From: an uncultured Shinella sp.
Lineage (GTDB): Bacteria; Pseudomonadota; Alphaproteobacteria; Rhizobiales; Rhizobiaceae
Length of the DNA stretch: 7,228 bases
Direction of reading: 5' to 3'
Assembly (NCBI RefSeq): GCF_946479415.1
Contig: NZ_CAMLFY010000169.1
Location: 1-7,228 of the forward strand
Part shown: one piece after another, positions 1 through 6,367 of the stretch
Position numbering within the stretch: the first letter of the stretch is position 1
How the letters are laid out: every line of letters begins with the position of its first letter
Notes under the pieces: generated by a model
Told to the model about the DNA's origin: nothing
The model's input: only the letters and a program-made list of their open reading frames with translations
Database searches by the model: none
Translations under genes and position numbers: made by a program

Positions 1-52
1 CGTCACAATAAACACCTCCATGTTTGGGGTGTTGCAGCGACCGGTTGAATCT
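1..52. other. Unassigned sequence abutting the transposase fragment
   Basis: These bases do not encode the transposase residues expected upstream of QYAS, although the reading frame happens to stay open from the ATG at 20. They may be flanking DNA, the tip of another mobile element, or the product of an internal deletion of the IS. I do not recognise the sequence with confidence. Confidence 0.4.
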
Positions 53-337
53 GCCCAATACGCAAGCGAGACCTACCGACGAGCGCTCGATGCCGCTGGT
101 CTACAGGGTTCCATGAGCGCCGTCGGCAACCCTTATCACAATGCTCAGGCAGAGAGCTTCATGAAAACCCTGAAGGTTGAGGACATCTATCCCGCCGGCT
201 ACGAAACCTTCGCAGATGTCGCCGAGCGATTGCCCAGGTTCATCGAAGACGTCTACAATGCCAAGCGGCTGCACTCGGCCCTTGGCTACAGATCGCCAGC
301 AGAATTTGAAACCCAACTCGCCCGGCAGGCGGCTTAG
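53..337 (+). pseudogene. IS3-family transposase (OrfB), C-terminal fragment
   Basis: This is the C-terminal end of the DDE integrase-type transposase of an IS3-family insertion sequence. Recognisable transposase sequence begins at the QYAS motif (codon at 56) and includes [12 protein letters not shown], whose Glu is the third catalytic acidic residue of the DDE triad. It ends with the family-typical [14 protein letters not shown] block and a TAG at 335-337. An open frame reaches back to an ATG at 20, but the residues before QYAS (RPVESA) do not match the HSDRG-type motif that should carry the second catalytic Asp. The fragment therefore keeps about 93 residues of a protein normally near 270-290 and lacks both catalytic Asp residues. 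It cannot be an active transposase by itself. IS3 subgroup not assigned. Confidence 0.85.
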
Positions 338-372
338 TTTGAAGCGCCCCGTGGTCCAGCCCGAGGGGTTCA
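338..372 (+). mobile_element. Probable right end of the IS3-family element
   Basis: The stretch after the transposase stop is non-coding and ends in GAGGGGTTCA. Read on the other strand it begins TGAACCCCTC, which has the TGAACC-like tip common to many IS3-family terminal inverted repeats. The left end is not in the window, so the inverted repeat cannot be confirmed by pairing, and the exact terminus (around 372) is inferred. Bases 373-424 lie between this putative tip and recognisable purU sequence. They hold no gene or motif I can identify, and could be more of the IS or degraded flanking DNA. Confidence 0.4.
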
Positions 373-424
373 CTCCAGCGTTCGGTTAAAAACGACGAAG
401 GTTTGAGCCAGATAAAGGATACGC

Positions 425-721
425 TTCAAGGGTGCGAACCCGTACAAGCAGGCCTTCCAGCGTGGCGTGAAGCTGATCGGTGCGACGGCGCATTACGTCA
501 CCGAGGATCTCGACGAAGGTCCGATCATCGAGCAGGACGTCGCGCGCATCACGCATGCGCAGTCGGCGGAGGACTATGTCTCGATCGGCCGTGACGTGGA
601 GAGCCAGGTTCTGGCGCGCGCCGTGCACGCCCATATCCACCACCGCGTCTTCATGAACGGCAACAAGACCATCGTCTTCCCGCCGTCGCCAGGCTCCTAT
701 GCCTCCGAGCGCATGGGCTGA
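425..721 (+). pseudogene. purU: Formyltetrahydrofolate deformylase PurU, 3' remnant
   Basis: PurU hydrolyses 10-formyl-THF to formate and THF. Only the last 98 codons survive, reading [20 protein letters not shown] from 425 and ending [11 protein letters not shown] with TGA at 719-721. The segment retains the [11 protein letters not shown] block, which holds the catalytic Asp of the formyltransferase fold. The N-terminal ACT domain and the part of the catalytic domain with the family's Asn and His are missing; full-length PurU is about 285-295 residues. Homology stops abruptly at 424/425, about 50 bp after the putative IS end, so the IS insertion or an associated deletion probably removed the 5' two-thirds. 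An internal GTG at 467 keeps a short frame open but would not give an enzyme. folD follows after 3 bp, the usual one-carbon gene pairing in rhizobia. Confidence 0.9.
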
Positions 722-724
722 TTG

Positions 725-1533
725 ATGGGCACGACCATTATCGATGGGAAGCAGGTTGCCGCTCCCGTGATTGGCGCCGCGACGGTGACCCTGGAAAACG
801 AGGCTGGCGTCAAGCCCGGTCTCGCCGTTGTCATCGTCGGCGAGGATCCGGCAAGCCACGCCTATGTCGGCGCCAAGAGCCGCATGTCCAAGGAATGCGG
901 TTTCAAGTCCATCCGGCATACGCTGCCGGAAGCGACGACGCAGGAAGAGCTTGCCGCCCTCGTCGAGACACTGAATACCGACGAGACCATCCACGGCATC
1001 CTCGTCCAGCTGCCGCTGCCCAAACACCTGAATTCGGATCCGATCATCCAGTAGATAAAGCCGGAGAAGGATGTCGACGGCCTGCATGTCGTCAATGCCG
1101 GCAAGGTGGCGACCGGCGATCTCGATGGCGGTCTCGTCTCCTGCACGCCGGCCGGCGCCATGGTTTTCGTGCGCCGCGCCGCACCCATGGCGAGGACCTG
1201 TCCGGCCTCAACGCGGTAGTGATCGGCCGCTCGAACCTCTTCGGCAAGCCGATGTCGGCTCTGCTGCTCGCTGCCAATGCAACGGTAACGACTGCCCATT
1301 CGCGCACCAAGGATCTGGCAGGCGTCTGCCGCAATGCAGATATCCTGGTCGCCGCCGTCGGTCGACAGGAAATGGTCAAGGCGGACTGAGTGAAATCAGG
1401 CGCGACCGTCATCGATGTCGGCATCAACCGCATTCCGGCTCCGGAGACGGGCGAGGGCAAGTCACGCATCGTCGGGGATGTCGCCTATGACGAGGTTGCC
1501 AAGGTTGCCGGTGTCATCACGCCGGTTCCCGGT
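725..1533 (+). pseudogene. folD: Bifunctional methylene-THF dehydrogenase/cyclohydrolase FolD, multiply broken
   Basis: Intact FolD interconverts 5,10-methylene-THF and 10-formyl-THF. The start is the ATG at 725, 3 bp after the purU stop. Family motifs are clear: AYVGAK with the catalytic Lys, [18 protein letters not shown], the nucleotide-binding [27 protein letters not shown] and [10 protein letters not shown]. Four lesions are visible. (1) A TAG at 1052-1054 occurs where FolD normally continues QAI..EKDVDG. (2) GCCGC is duplicated in tandem at 1173-1182, adding 5 bp and shifting the frame after MVFV. (3) A TGA at 1387-1389 replaces the Trp of the usual ADWVK. (4) Homology ends at ITPVPG (1533), losing the GGVGPMT motif and the C-terminal helix. 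No functional enzyme can result; a working copy is presumably elsewhere in the genome. Confidence 0.95.
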
Positions 1534-1534
1534 A

Positions 1535-1597
1535 TCGCAAGGCAGGCAGGAAGCCATCGAAGGTCTAATCGGCAAAATTCGCCAGGCTGCCGAGTAG
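1535..1597 (+). pseudogene. C-terminal tail of an unidentified coding sequence fused to folD remnant
   Basis: Right after folD homology ends, a different frame reads [17 protein letters not shown] and stops at TAG 1595-1597. It looks like an amphipathic helical protein terminus and could be the end of a gene whose body was deleted when it was joined to folD. The evidence is only a short plausible peptide at a deletion boundary. I do not recognise the family, and coding status is uncertain. Confidence 0.25.
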
Positions 1598-1689
1598 GTT
1601 GAATTTCCCAGTAGGGAAGTTTGGTTCGAATCCAAGCGAGAGCCGGAAAGCTCGCAGAGACCACCGTGGGTCAGGTATCTGCCGCCACG
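1595..1689 (+). ncRNA. Hairpin-rich non-coding segment, possible decayed cobalamin-riboswitch-like element
   Basis: Four hairpins can be drawn in a row. They are TTCCC/GGGAA (1605-1618, loop AGTA), TTGG/CCAA around a TTCGAAT loop (1621-1635), GCGAG/CTCGC (1636-1655), and GCAGA+GACC/GGTC+TCTGC (1654-1682). Two strings echo the cobalamin riboswitch in the right order: AGGGAA followed by GGTTCGAATCC near the 5' side, and GTCAGGTATCTGCC near the 3' side, close to the B12-box form with one base missing. The central CCCGCAAC-type and GCCACTG motifs are absent and the element is far shorter than the usual roughly 200 nt. Downstream on this strand there is no gene to control. I see it as a structured remnant; riboswitch identity is a guess, and a tRNA T-arm relic is an alternative for the TTCGAAT hairpin. 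Confidence 0.3.
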
Positions 1690-1770
1690 ATTGCTTAACC
1701 CTTACATGATTATTCAAAGTTTATCGCGCATGTTCTGCCTACGACGGTTCTCGATGCCCATTTGGCAAAT
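1690..1770. other. Intergenic sequence without recognisable features
   Basis: Moderately AT-richer sequence between the structured segment and the hairpin that follows the hydroxylase operon. No plausible gene, RNA or repeat is visible on either strand. Confidence 0.5.
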
Positions 1771-1790
1771 CCAACGGCCAATACCGTTGG
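1771..1790 (-). terminator. Hairpin downstream of the hydroxylase operon
   Basis: A perfect 7-bp inverted repeat, CCAACGG/CCGTTGG with a 6-base loop, lies 12 bp beyond the stop codon of the last operon gene in its direction of transcription. The bases following it on the - strand (ATTTG) are not a good U-tract, so it may be a weak intrinsic terminator or an mRNA 3'-end stabiliser. Confidence 0.4.
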
Positions 1791-1802
1791 CAGGCTTGTA
1801 TT

Positions 1803-2048
1803 TTACCCGCCAGCAAGCCTCGGCAGAAGATAGATTTCCACTCCCGCCGGTAGTTCCTTCGACCATGTGTCCCGATAGATTGTTCCGTCTATCGCAACCG
1901 CAATCCCGCGATCCATCAGTGGCGCGAGCCCAGGGAACCGTTCGCTTAAGCGCTTGAACAGTTCCCTAATGTTTTTTGCCTCGATCTCGACCTTGCTGTT
2001 GCCCTCGGCCGCTGCGGCGAGCGCACCCCAGAGCGTCACCTCGACCAT
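1803..2048 (-). CDS. MoaD/ThiS-family ubiquitin-like sulfur-carrier protein
   Basis: An 81-residue protein of the beta-grasp MoaD/ThiS family. Supporting features are the N-terminal strand VEVTLWGALA, the amphipathic helix around IRELFKRLSERFPGL (residues 27-41), the central VAIDGTIY strand (51-58) and the C-terminal EIYLLPRLAGG. The terminal Gly-Gly (80-81) is the tail that MoeB/ThiF-type enzymes adenylate and convert to a thiocarboxylate; in molybdopterin synthase this supplies the dithiolene sulfurs. The ATG at 2048 is preceded by a strong AAGGAGG that overlaps the TAA of the large-subunit gene (9-bp gap), so it is translated as the last gene of the hydroxylase operon. It probably serves cofactor biosynthesis or maturation of that enzyme. 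No moaE or moeB partner is in the window, so it would rely on housekeeping partners. Whether it replaces MoaD or has another sulfur-carrier role cannot be told. Confidence 0.85.
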   Translation of the reverse strand: MVEVTLWGALAAAAEGNSKVEIEAKNIRELFKRLSERFPGLAPLMDRGIAVAIDGTIYRDTWSKELPAGVEIYLLPRLAGG

Positions 2049-2057
2049 TGCCCCTCC

Positions 2058-4310
2058 TTAGGCCTCCAGCGCTGCCAGAATGCGCGGCGGCGACATGGGA
2101 ATATGCTGCATCCGTACACCCACCGCATTGGACACCGCATTGGCCACTGCCGCAAGCGGGGGAACGATGGAGGTTTCCCCGACCCCGCGCACCCCATAGG
2201 GATGGTTAGGGTTGGGGATTTCCAGGATCTGCGTGTCGATCATGGGCAGATCCGAACAGACGGGGATGCGGTAGTCGAGAAAGCCCGCATTCTGCAGCCG
2301 GCCATCCTTGCCGTAGATATATTCCTCGTTAAGCGCCCAGCCGATGCCTTGCGCGGCGCCGCCTTGGTACTGACCCTCGACATAGGTCGGATGCACGGCT
2401 TTGCCGGCATCCTGCACGACGGTGTAGCGCAGGACCTTGGTAGCCCCGGTCTCGGGATCGACCTCGATATCGCAGATATGGGTCGCGAAGGACACGCCGG
2501 CGCCATCGGCTACGATCTCGCTATGACCGGCAATCGGGCCACCTGTGGTTCCCGATGCGGCCGCGATCTCCTTCAAAGACAGATTTGGAAGGTTTCCGTG
2601 CGTCTCGCCCTTGGCGACGGCATGGCCCTTTTCCCAGGTCACGTCCTCGACCGGAATGTCCCACATCTGCGCCGCACGCGCCCGGAGGATCTTGATGGCT
2701 TTGCGGGCGGCGGAGATGGTGGCCATCGAGGACGAGAAGGTTCCGCGGCTGCCGTCGGTCATGTCGTTGTAGCCGAGGCTCGACGTATCGGCGATCACCG
2801 CTCTGACCTGCGCGTAGTCGATCCCGAGTTCCTCTGCGGCCACCAGCGACAGCGAGGCGCGTGAACCACCGACATCCACCGTGCCGACAGCAAGCGAGAC
2901 CGTGCCGTCCATTCCGATGTTCAGATCGGTGCATGTCTGGCCCCCGAAGTTGAACCAGAAGCCGCATGCCATGCCGCGCCCCTGGTTCTCGCCGAGAGGC
3001 GCCTTCATGTGCGGATGGTTTTTCACGGCCTCCAATGTCGGGCCGATGCCGATCGGACCGTAGACCGGGCCATAGGAGGCTTTGGTGCCTTCCCGCGCGG
3101 CGTTCCTGATGCGGAAGTCCACGGCATCCATGCCGACCTTTTTGGCCAATTCGTCGATGGCGCTTTCCACGGCAAACGCCGCCATCGGTGCGGACGGCGC
3201 ACGGTATGCCGCGGTCTTCGGCCGGTTCACCAGCACTTCGTAGCCGACGGTCCTGACATTTTCGAGCCTGTAGCAAGCGAATGCGGTCATGGCGCCGACT
3301 TCGGCCCACGAGCCGGCATAGGGGCCGCACGAATAGCGAAGCGTCGCGTCGGCGGCGACGATCGTTCCATCCTTCATCGCGCCGATTTTCACGTCGATCG
3401 ACGTCGCGCTGGTCGGGCCGGTCGCGCGAAACACCTCGTCACGCGTCATGACCAGCTTGACCGGCCTGCCGGCCTTGCGCGACAGCGCGAGCGCGACGGG
3501 TTCCGCCCAGACATGCGTCTTGCCGCCGAAGCCGCCGCCGATTTCCGACGACGTCACGCGCAGCTTGGAGGCCTCCAGGCCGAGCAGCTGCGCGCAATGC
3601 TGGCGATAGACGAAGTGGCCCTGCGTGCAGACCCACAGATCCGCCGTGCCGTCCGAACTGACATTGGCCACGCAGGCATGAGGTTCGATATAGCCCTGAT
3701 GGGTCTGTTCGGTCTTGAAGGTCCGCTCGACCACGAAATCCGCCTTTGCCATGCCGGCATCGACGTCGCCATGCCCGAACTGGCTGCGCATCGAAACATT
3801 CGACGCACGATCGGGCTTCGGATCGACGCCCGTCGTGACGATCGCGTCGTTGATGAGCGGCGCATCGGCGGCAAAGGCCTGATCGACGTCGGTGACGTGC
3901 GGCAGGAGTTCATATTCGACGTCGATGAGCTTGAGCGCCTGCCTGGCGGTACGCGCATCGATCGCCGCCACGGCGGCCACGGCGTGCCCGTCGTAGAGCG
4001 CCTTCTTGCGCGCCATGCAGTTGTCGAGAATGTCATACATCGACGCGTCGCCGTCGGTGAGGTCGGGCAGGTCCGCCGCCGTCACCACGGCCTTTACGCC
4101 AGGAAGTTGCTCGGCTTTCGAGGTGTCGATCCTGCGAATAACGGCGTGGGCGTGCGGGCTGCGCAAAATCCGCCCGGTCAACTGGCCGGGCATGTTGAAA
4201 TCGGCGCCGTAGCGCGCGCGGCCCGTCACCTTGTCGACGCCGTCAGGCCGGATGGGCCGCGTGCCAACGGAGGAGAAGCTGCGTGTCGTGTGGCTGGGAT
4301 CAAAACTCAT
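2058..4310 (-). CDS. Molybdenum hydroxylase large (molybdopterin-binding) subunit, xanthine dehydrogenase/CoxL family
   Basis: The catalytic subunit of a xanthine dehydrogenase/CO dehydrogenase-family hydroxylase, 750 residues, as expected for a stand-alone large subunit (about 750-800). The N-terminal aldehyde oxidase/XDH a/b hammerhead is at about 20-135 (KVTGRARYGADF, 27-38). The molybdopterin-binding domain follows, with GGGFGGK at 258-264, the substrate-pocket segment AAYRAPSAP at 367-375, QYQGGAAQGIG at 647-657, and PYGVRGVGE at 704-712, whose Glu712 aligns with the catalytic base of the family. The usual GQG loop of the cofactor site reads DVGGSRAS (479-486). AYRAPSAP is not the CoxL active-site loop, so CO dehydrogenase activity is unlikely; substrate unknown, probably an N-heterocycle, aldehyde or aromatic thioester. 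Two ATGs compete: 4316 overlaps the preceding stop as ATGA, but AGGAG is only 1 nt from it and 7 nt from the ATG at 4310, which I prefer. Confidence 0.93.
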   Translation of the reverse strand: MSFDPSHTTRSFSSVGTRPIRPDGVDKVTGRARYGADFNMPGQLTGRILRSPHAHAVIRRIDTSKAEQLPGVKAVVTAADLPDLTDGDASMYDILDNCMARKKALYDGHAVAAVAAIDARTARQALKLIDVEYELLPHVTDVDQAFAADAPLINDAIVTTGVDPKPDRASNVSMRSQFGHGDVDAGMAKADFVVERTFKTEQTHQGYIEPHACVANVSSDGTADLWVCTQGHFVYRQHCAQLLGLEASKLRVTSSEIGGGFGGKTHVWAEPVALALSRKAGRPVKLVMTRDEVFRATGPTSATSIDVKIGAMKDGTIVAADATLRYSCGPYAGSWAEVGAMTAFACYRLENVRTVGYEVLVNRPKTAAYRAPSAPMAAFAVESAIDELAKKVGMDAVDFRIRNAAREGTKASYGPVYGPIGIGPTLEAVKNHPHMKAPLGENQGRGMACGFWFNFGGQTCTDLNIGMDGTVSLAVGTVDVGGSRASLSLVAAEELGIDYAQVRAVIADTSSLGYNDMTDGSRGTFSSSMATISAARKAIKILRARAAQMWDIPVEDVTWEKGHAVAKGETHGNLPNLSLKEIAAASGTTGGPIAGHSEIVADGAGVSFATHICDIEVDPETGATKVLRYTVVQDAGKAVHPTYVEGQYQGGAAQGIGWALNEEYIYGKDGRLQNAGFLDYRIPVCSDLPMIDTQILEIPNPNHPYGVRGVGETSIVPPLAAVANAVSNAVGVRMQHIPMSPPRILAALEA

Positions 4311-4312
4311 TT

Positions 4313-4789
4313 TCATGCTCCTCTCATAACGCTGGCCGCGTCCTGAACGGCACGCACGATTTTGTCATAGCCGGTGCAACGACAGAGATTTCCGGCAAGG
4401 CCGAAGCGTATCTCCTCTTCGGTCGGATCCGGGTTCTTGGCCAGCAGATCCTTCGCCGCGATGAGAAAGCCGGGCGTACAGATGCCGCATTGCAAGGCGG
4501 CATGCTCGAGGAACTTCTGCTGCAGCGGGTGAAGCTTGTCGCCCTGCGCCATGCCCTCCACGGTGGCGATGTGGCGGCCCTCCGCCTCGGCGCCAAGCAC
4601 CAGACAGGAGCACACCAGACGGTCGTCGAGGATGACGCTGCAGGCGCCGCAGTCGCCCGTGCCGCAACCTTCCTTTACGCCCATCAGCCCCAGCCGTTCG
4701 CGCAGCACTTCAAGCAGCGTCTCGTCGGGATGACAGAGGAACTCGGAATGATCGCCATTGATTGTCGTCGAAACTGCAATACCTGCCAT
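4313..4789 (-). CDS. Molybdenum hydroxylase small subunit with two [2Fe-2S] clusters (CoxS/XdhC-like)
   Basis: The electron-transfer subunit that passes electrons from the Mo centre to the FAD subunit. It is 158 residues from the ATG at 4789, the typical size. The N-terminal plant-type ferredoxin domain has cysteines spaced C-x4-C-x2-C-x11-C ([10 protein letters not shown], then the CSCL segment, about residues 42-62). The C-terminal four-helix domain carries QCGICTPG and NLCRCTGY, the second cluster's four cysteines (101, 104, 136, 138). All eight ligands are present. The start overlaps the FAD-subunit stop as TGATG (shared A at 4789), with AGGA 8 nt upstream. A GTG one codon earlier (4792) is also possible and would add one residue. 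The tight overlap indicates translational coupling inside the M-S-L operon. Confidence 0.95.
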   Translation of the reverse strand: MAGIAVSTTINGDHSEFLCHPDETLLEVLRERLGLMGVKEGCGTGDCGACSVILDDRLVCSCLVLGAEAEGRHIATVEGMAQGDKLHPLQQKFLEHAALQCGICTPGFLIAAKDLLAKNPDPTEEEIRFGLAGNLCRCTGYDKIVRAVQDAASVMRGA

Positions 4790-5649
4790 CACTTTTGTCC
4801 TGCACGTTGATAGGCGGTCAGCGCGACCCGCTTGGCCAGCACGCCCGCGACTTTCTTTCGGAACTCCACGGTGCCCCGCTTGTCGTCTATGGGGCGACAG
4901 GCGCCGGAACAGGCTTCTGCAAGGCGATCCAGCGTGCCTTCATCGATGCGGGAGCCAACCAGAATATCGGCTGCTTCTTCGACCAGAAGTACCGTCGGTG
5001 CCGCGGCGCCGAGCGCGACGCGCGCGTTCTTGACGACGCCCTGATCATCGAGGGTGAGATTGACCGCGGCACTAACGACGGCGATGTCCATTTCTGTTCG
5101 TGGTGTGAACCGTTGGTAGGCGTCGCCTGAATTTGGTTGGCGCTTGTCGAGCAGAATCGCTTCGATGATCTCGCCGGGCGCAAGCGATGTCTTGCCGGGG
5201 CCGACCGGTATCCTTTCGACAGCGACCGTACGGGAGCCCGCCGGTCCTCTGATGAGAACCCTGGCGCCGGCCGCTACCAATGCCGGTACGCTGTCGGCTG
5301 CCGGGGAGGCGTTGCAGAGATTTCCGACGATCGTACAGCGTCCCTGCACCTGTTTGGAACCGATCAAGCTCGCTCCCTCGATAACACCGGGCCATGCTCG
5401 TCTGAGAGCCTCATTCTCACGCAAAACGGCGCAGGGCACTGCGGCGCCGATGACGAAGCCGTCGTCATTTTCGCTCACGCGCCGCAGGGCATCCACGCCT
5501 TTGATGTCGATGATAAGGTCGGGCTCGATGAACCCGCCTTTCATTCTCACCAGCAAATCGCTCCCGCCGGCCAATATCGCGGCCTTGCCTGACGCTTCGG
5601 CCAGCAGGCCAACGGCATCCTCCAACGAATCTGGGCGAATATAGCGCAA
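4789..5649 (-). CDS. Molybdenum hydroxylase FAD-binding medium subunit (CoxM-like)
   Basis: The flavoprotein subunit that receives electrons from the [2Fe-2S] subunit and hands them to the final acceptor. It contains a PCMH-type FAD-binding domain: start MRYIRPDSLEDAV, the FAD loop AILAGGSDLLVRMK (residues 24-37), and TIVGNLCNASPAAD (106-119). A CO dehydrogenase flavoprotein C-terminal domain (about 180-280) follows. I chose the TTG at 5649: it begins exactly at the family's usual N terminus, gives 286 residues (the normal length), and has AAGGAG 7-9 nt upstream. The same frame is open back to an ATG at 5787, which would add 46 residues unlike any domain and swallow the likely promoter, so I reject that start. 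TIVGN replaces the more usual TIGGN in the pyrophosphate-binding turn, probably tolerated. First gene of the operon. Confidence 0.93.
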   Translation of the reverse strand: MRYIRPDSLEDAVGLLAEASGKAAILAGGSDLLVRMKGGFIEPDLIIDIKGVDALRRVSENDDGFVIGAAVPCAVLRENEALRRAWPGVIEGASLIGSKQVQGRCTIVGNLCNASPAADSVPALVAAGARVLIRGPAGSRTVAVERIPVGPGKTSLAPGEIIEAILLDKRQPNSGDAYQRFTPRTEMDIAVVSAAVNLTLDDQGVVKNARVALGAAAPTVLLVEEAADILVGSRIDEGTLDRLAEACSGACRPIDDKRGTVEFRKKVAGVLAKRVALTAYQRAGQK

Positions 5650-5824
5650 AGGGATTCTCCTTGTGATGAAGGCGGGTCGTAAGCGGATCTGGCGATCTGT
5701 TCTCGATGCCGCTACGACGATACGGGTCTTGCCGTCGCTCGACAACGCTATGGGATGCAGTGGCTCTATACAAGTCGGGTCCGACACCCAGATGAGCGCT
5801 CAGCGCGCCGTGAAGCGTATCGGA
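5650..5824 (-). promoter_or_regulatory. Leader/promoter region of the hydroxylase operon
   Basis: A 175-bp gap between the tetR gene and the first hydroxylase gene, both on the - strand. It contains AAGGAG just before the TTG start. A candidate sigma70-like pair lies further upstream: TTGTCG (complement of 5740-5745) and TATCGT (complement of 5717-5722), separated by 17 bp. Each hexamer matches consensus at only four of six bases, so the promoter call is tentative. Two small palindromes lie near the tetR end: GTCGG-GT-CCGAC at about 5774-5785 and TGAGCGCTCA at 5793-5802. Either may be an operator or part of a tetR terminator. Confidence 0.4.
5793..5802. promoter_or_regulatory. Perfect 10-bp palindrome TGAGCGCTCA
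   Basis: A self-complementary site 22 bp beyond the tetR stop and about 50 bp upstream of the candidate -35 of the hydroxylase operon. It could bind a dimeric regulator or be a chance GC-rich palindrome; no second copy was seen nearby. Confidence 0.25.
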
Positions 5825-6367
5825 TCATGCCGGACCCAAGAGCGTGCCCAGAACGCTTTCAATATCGTCGAGGAAGCCGGCCCAGGCTCCGTCCTCGTCG
5901 ATCCCGACAATGCGCAGGAGAAACAATCCTTCGACGGCAAGAAACGCCACGCGTGCGGCCTGTGCCTCTGCGGATGCCGTTCCGATCCGGTCGAAGACAC
6001 CCTGATACCATTGTCGTGTCTCCAGCATGTTTGCCGGGTCTTGAAGGTAGGTGCTCATCAGCCCCGCCATCTTGGCATTCATCGCCGGCTGTGAGGCGCG
6101 CATTGCGCGGATGTAGCTGCGGATCATTTCGGCGGCGCTCGATGTCTCGTCCGTATCGAGCATTGCATCGAACTGGCTGGTCCACCGCTCGATCAACGCG
6201 CGCACCAGATCATCCTTCGATGCAAAGGAATATTGCACTCCGCCCTTCGATATCCCGGCGGCACGGGCCAGCGCGTCAACCGTCAGCGCCTTGGCGCCCT
6301 CGGTGCGGACGATTTCTTCGGCAAGGTCCAGGAGTTGCCCGCGGGTGATTGTCGGTTTCCGGCCCAT
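5825..6367 (-). CDS. TetR/AcrR-family transcriptional repressor
   Basis: A 180-residue one-component regulator. The N-terminal DNA-binding domain is typical of TetR proteins: RGQLLDLAEEIVRTEGAKALTVDAL leads into the helix-turn-helix, with ALARAAGISKGGVQYSFASKDDLV at about residues 32-55 (the Gly-Ile-Ser-Lys-Gly turn and recognition helix). The C-terminal part (about 60-180) is the ligand-binding/dimerisation region, ending with AEGLFLLRIVG. The ATG at 6367 is the natural family start; the upstream ribosome-binding site is weak. It is transcribed away from the efflux gene at 6450 with an 82-bp shared region, the layout of SmvR-SmvA and QacR-QacA type pairs. It most likely represses the efflux gene and itself, with release by an efflux substrate. 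A role in the hydroxylase operon downstream on the same strand is possible but not shown. Confidence 0.9.
   Translation of the reverse strand: MGRKPTITRGQLLDLAEEIVRTEGAKALTVDALARAAGISKGGVQYSFASKDDLVRALIERWTSQFDAMLDTDETSSAAEMIRSYIRAMRASQPAMNAKMAGLMSTYLQDPANMLETRQWYQGVFDRIGTASAEAQAARVAFLAVEGLFLLRIVGIDEDGAWAGFLDDIESVLGTLLGPA

Noticed and set aside
386..1087. 233-codon open frame on the - strand
   Set aside because: It lies opposite the purU and folD remnants, whose family motifs are unmistakable, and its translation is not protein-like.
1616..1640. GGTTCGAATCC looking like a tRNA T-arm, hinting at a tRNA gene or integration site
   Set aside because: No acceptor-stem partner, anticodon arm or CCA-side sequence could be found at the right distances; at best a relic, and it fits the hairpin-rich element equally well.
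2058..4310. Identity as CO dehydrogenase CoxL
   Set aside because: The gene order and family fit, but the active-site segment reads AYRAPSAP and not the CoxL-type Cys-containing loop, so only the broader family is claimed.
3009..4346. Long open frame (445 codons) on the + strand
   Set aside because: It is antisense to the clearly recognisable molybdopterin-binding subunit, shows Arg/Gly/His-rich low-complexity translation and matches no family; it is an effect of GC-rich codon bias.
5755..6348. 197-codon open frame on the + strand
   Set aside because: It is antisense to the TetR-family gene and Arg-rich; no recognisable domain.
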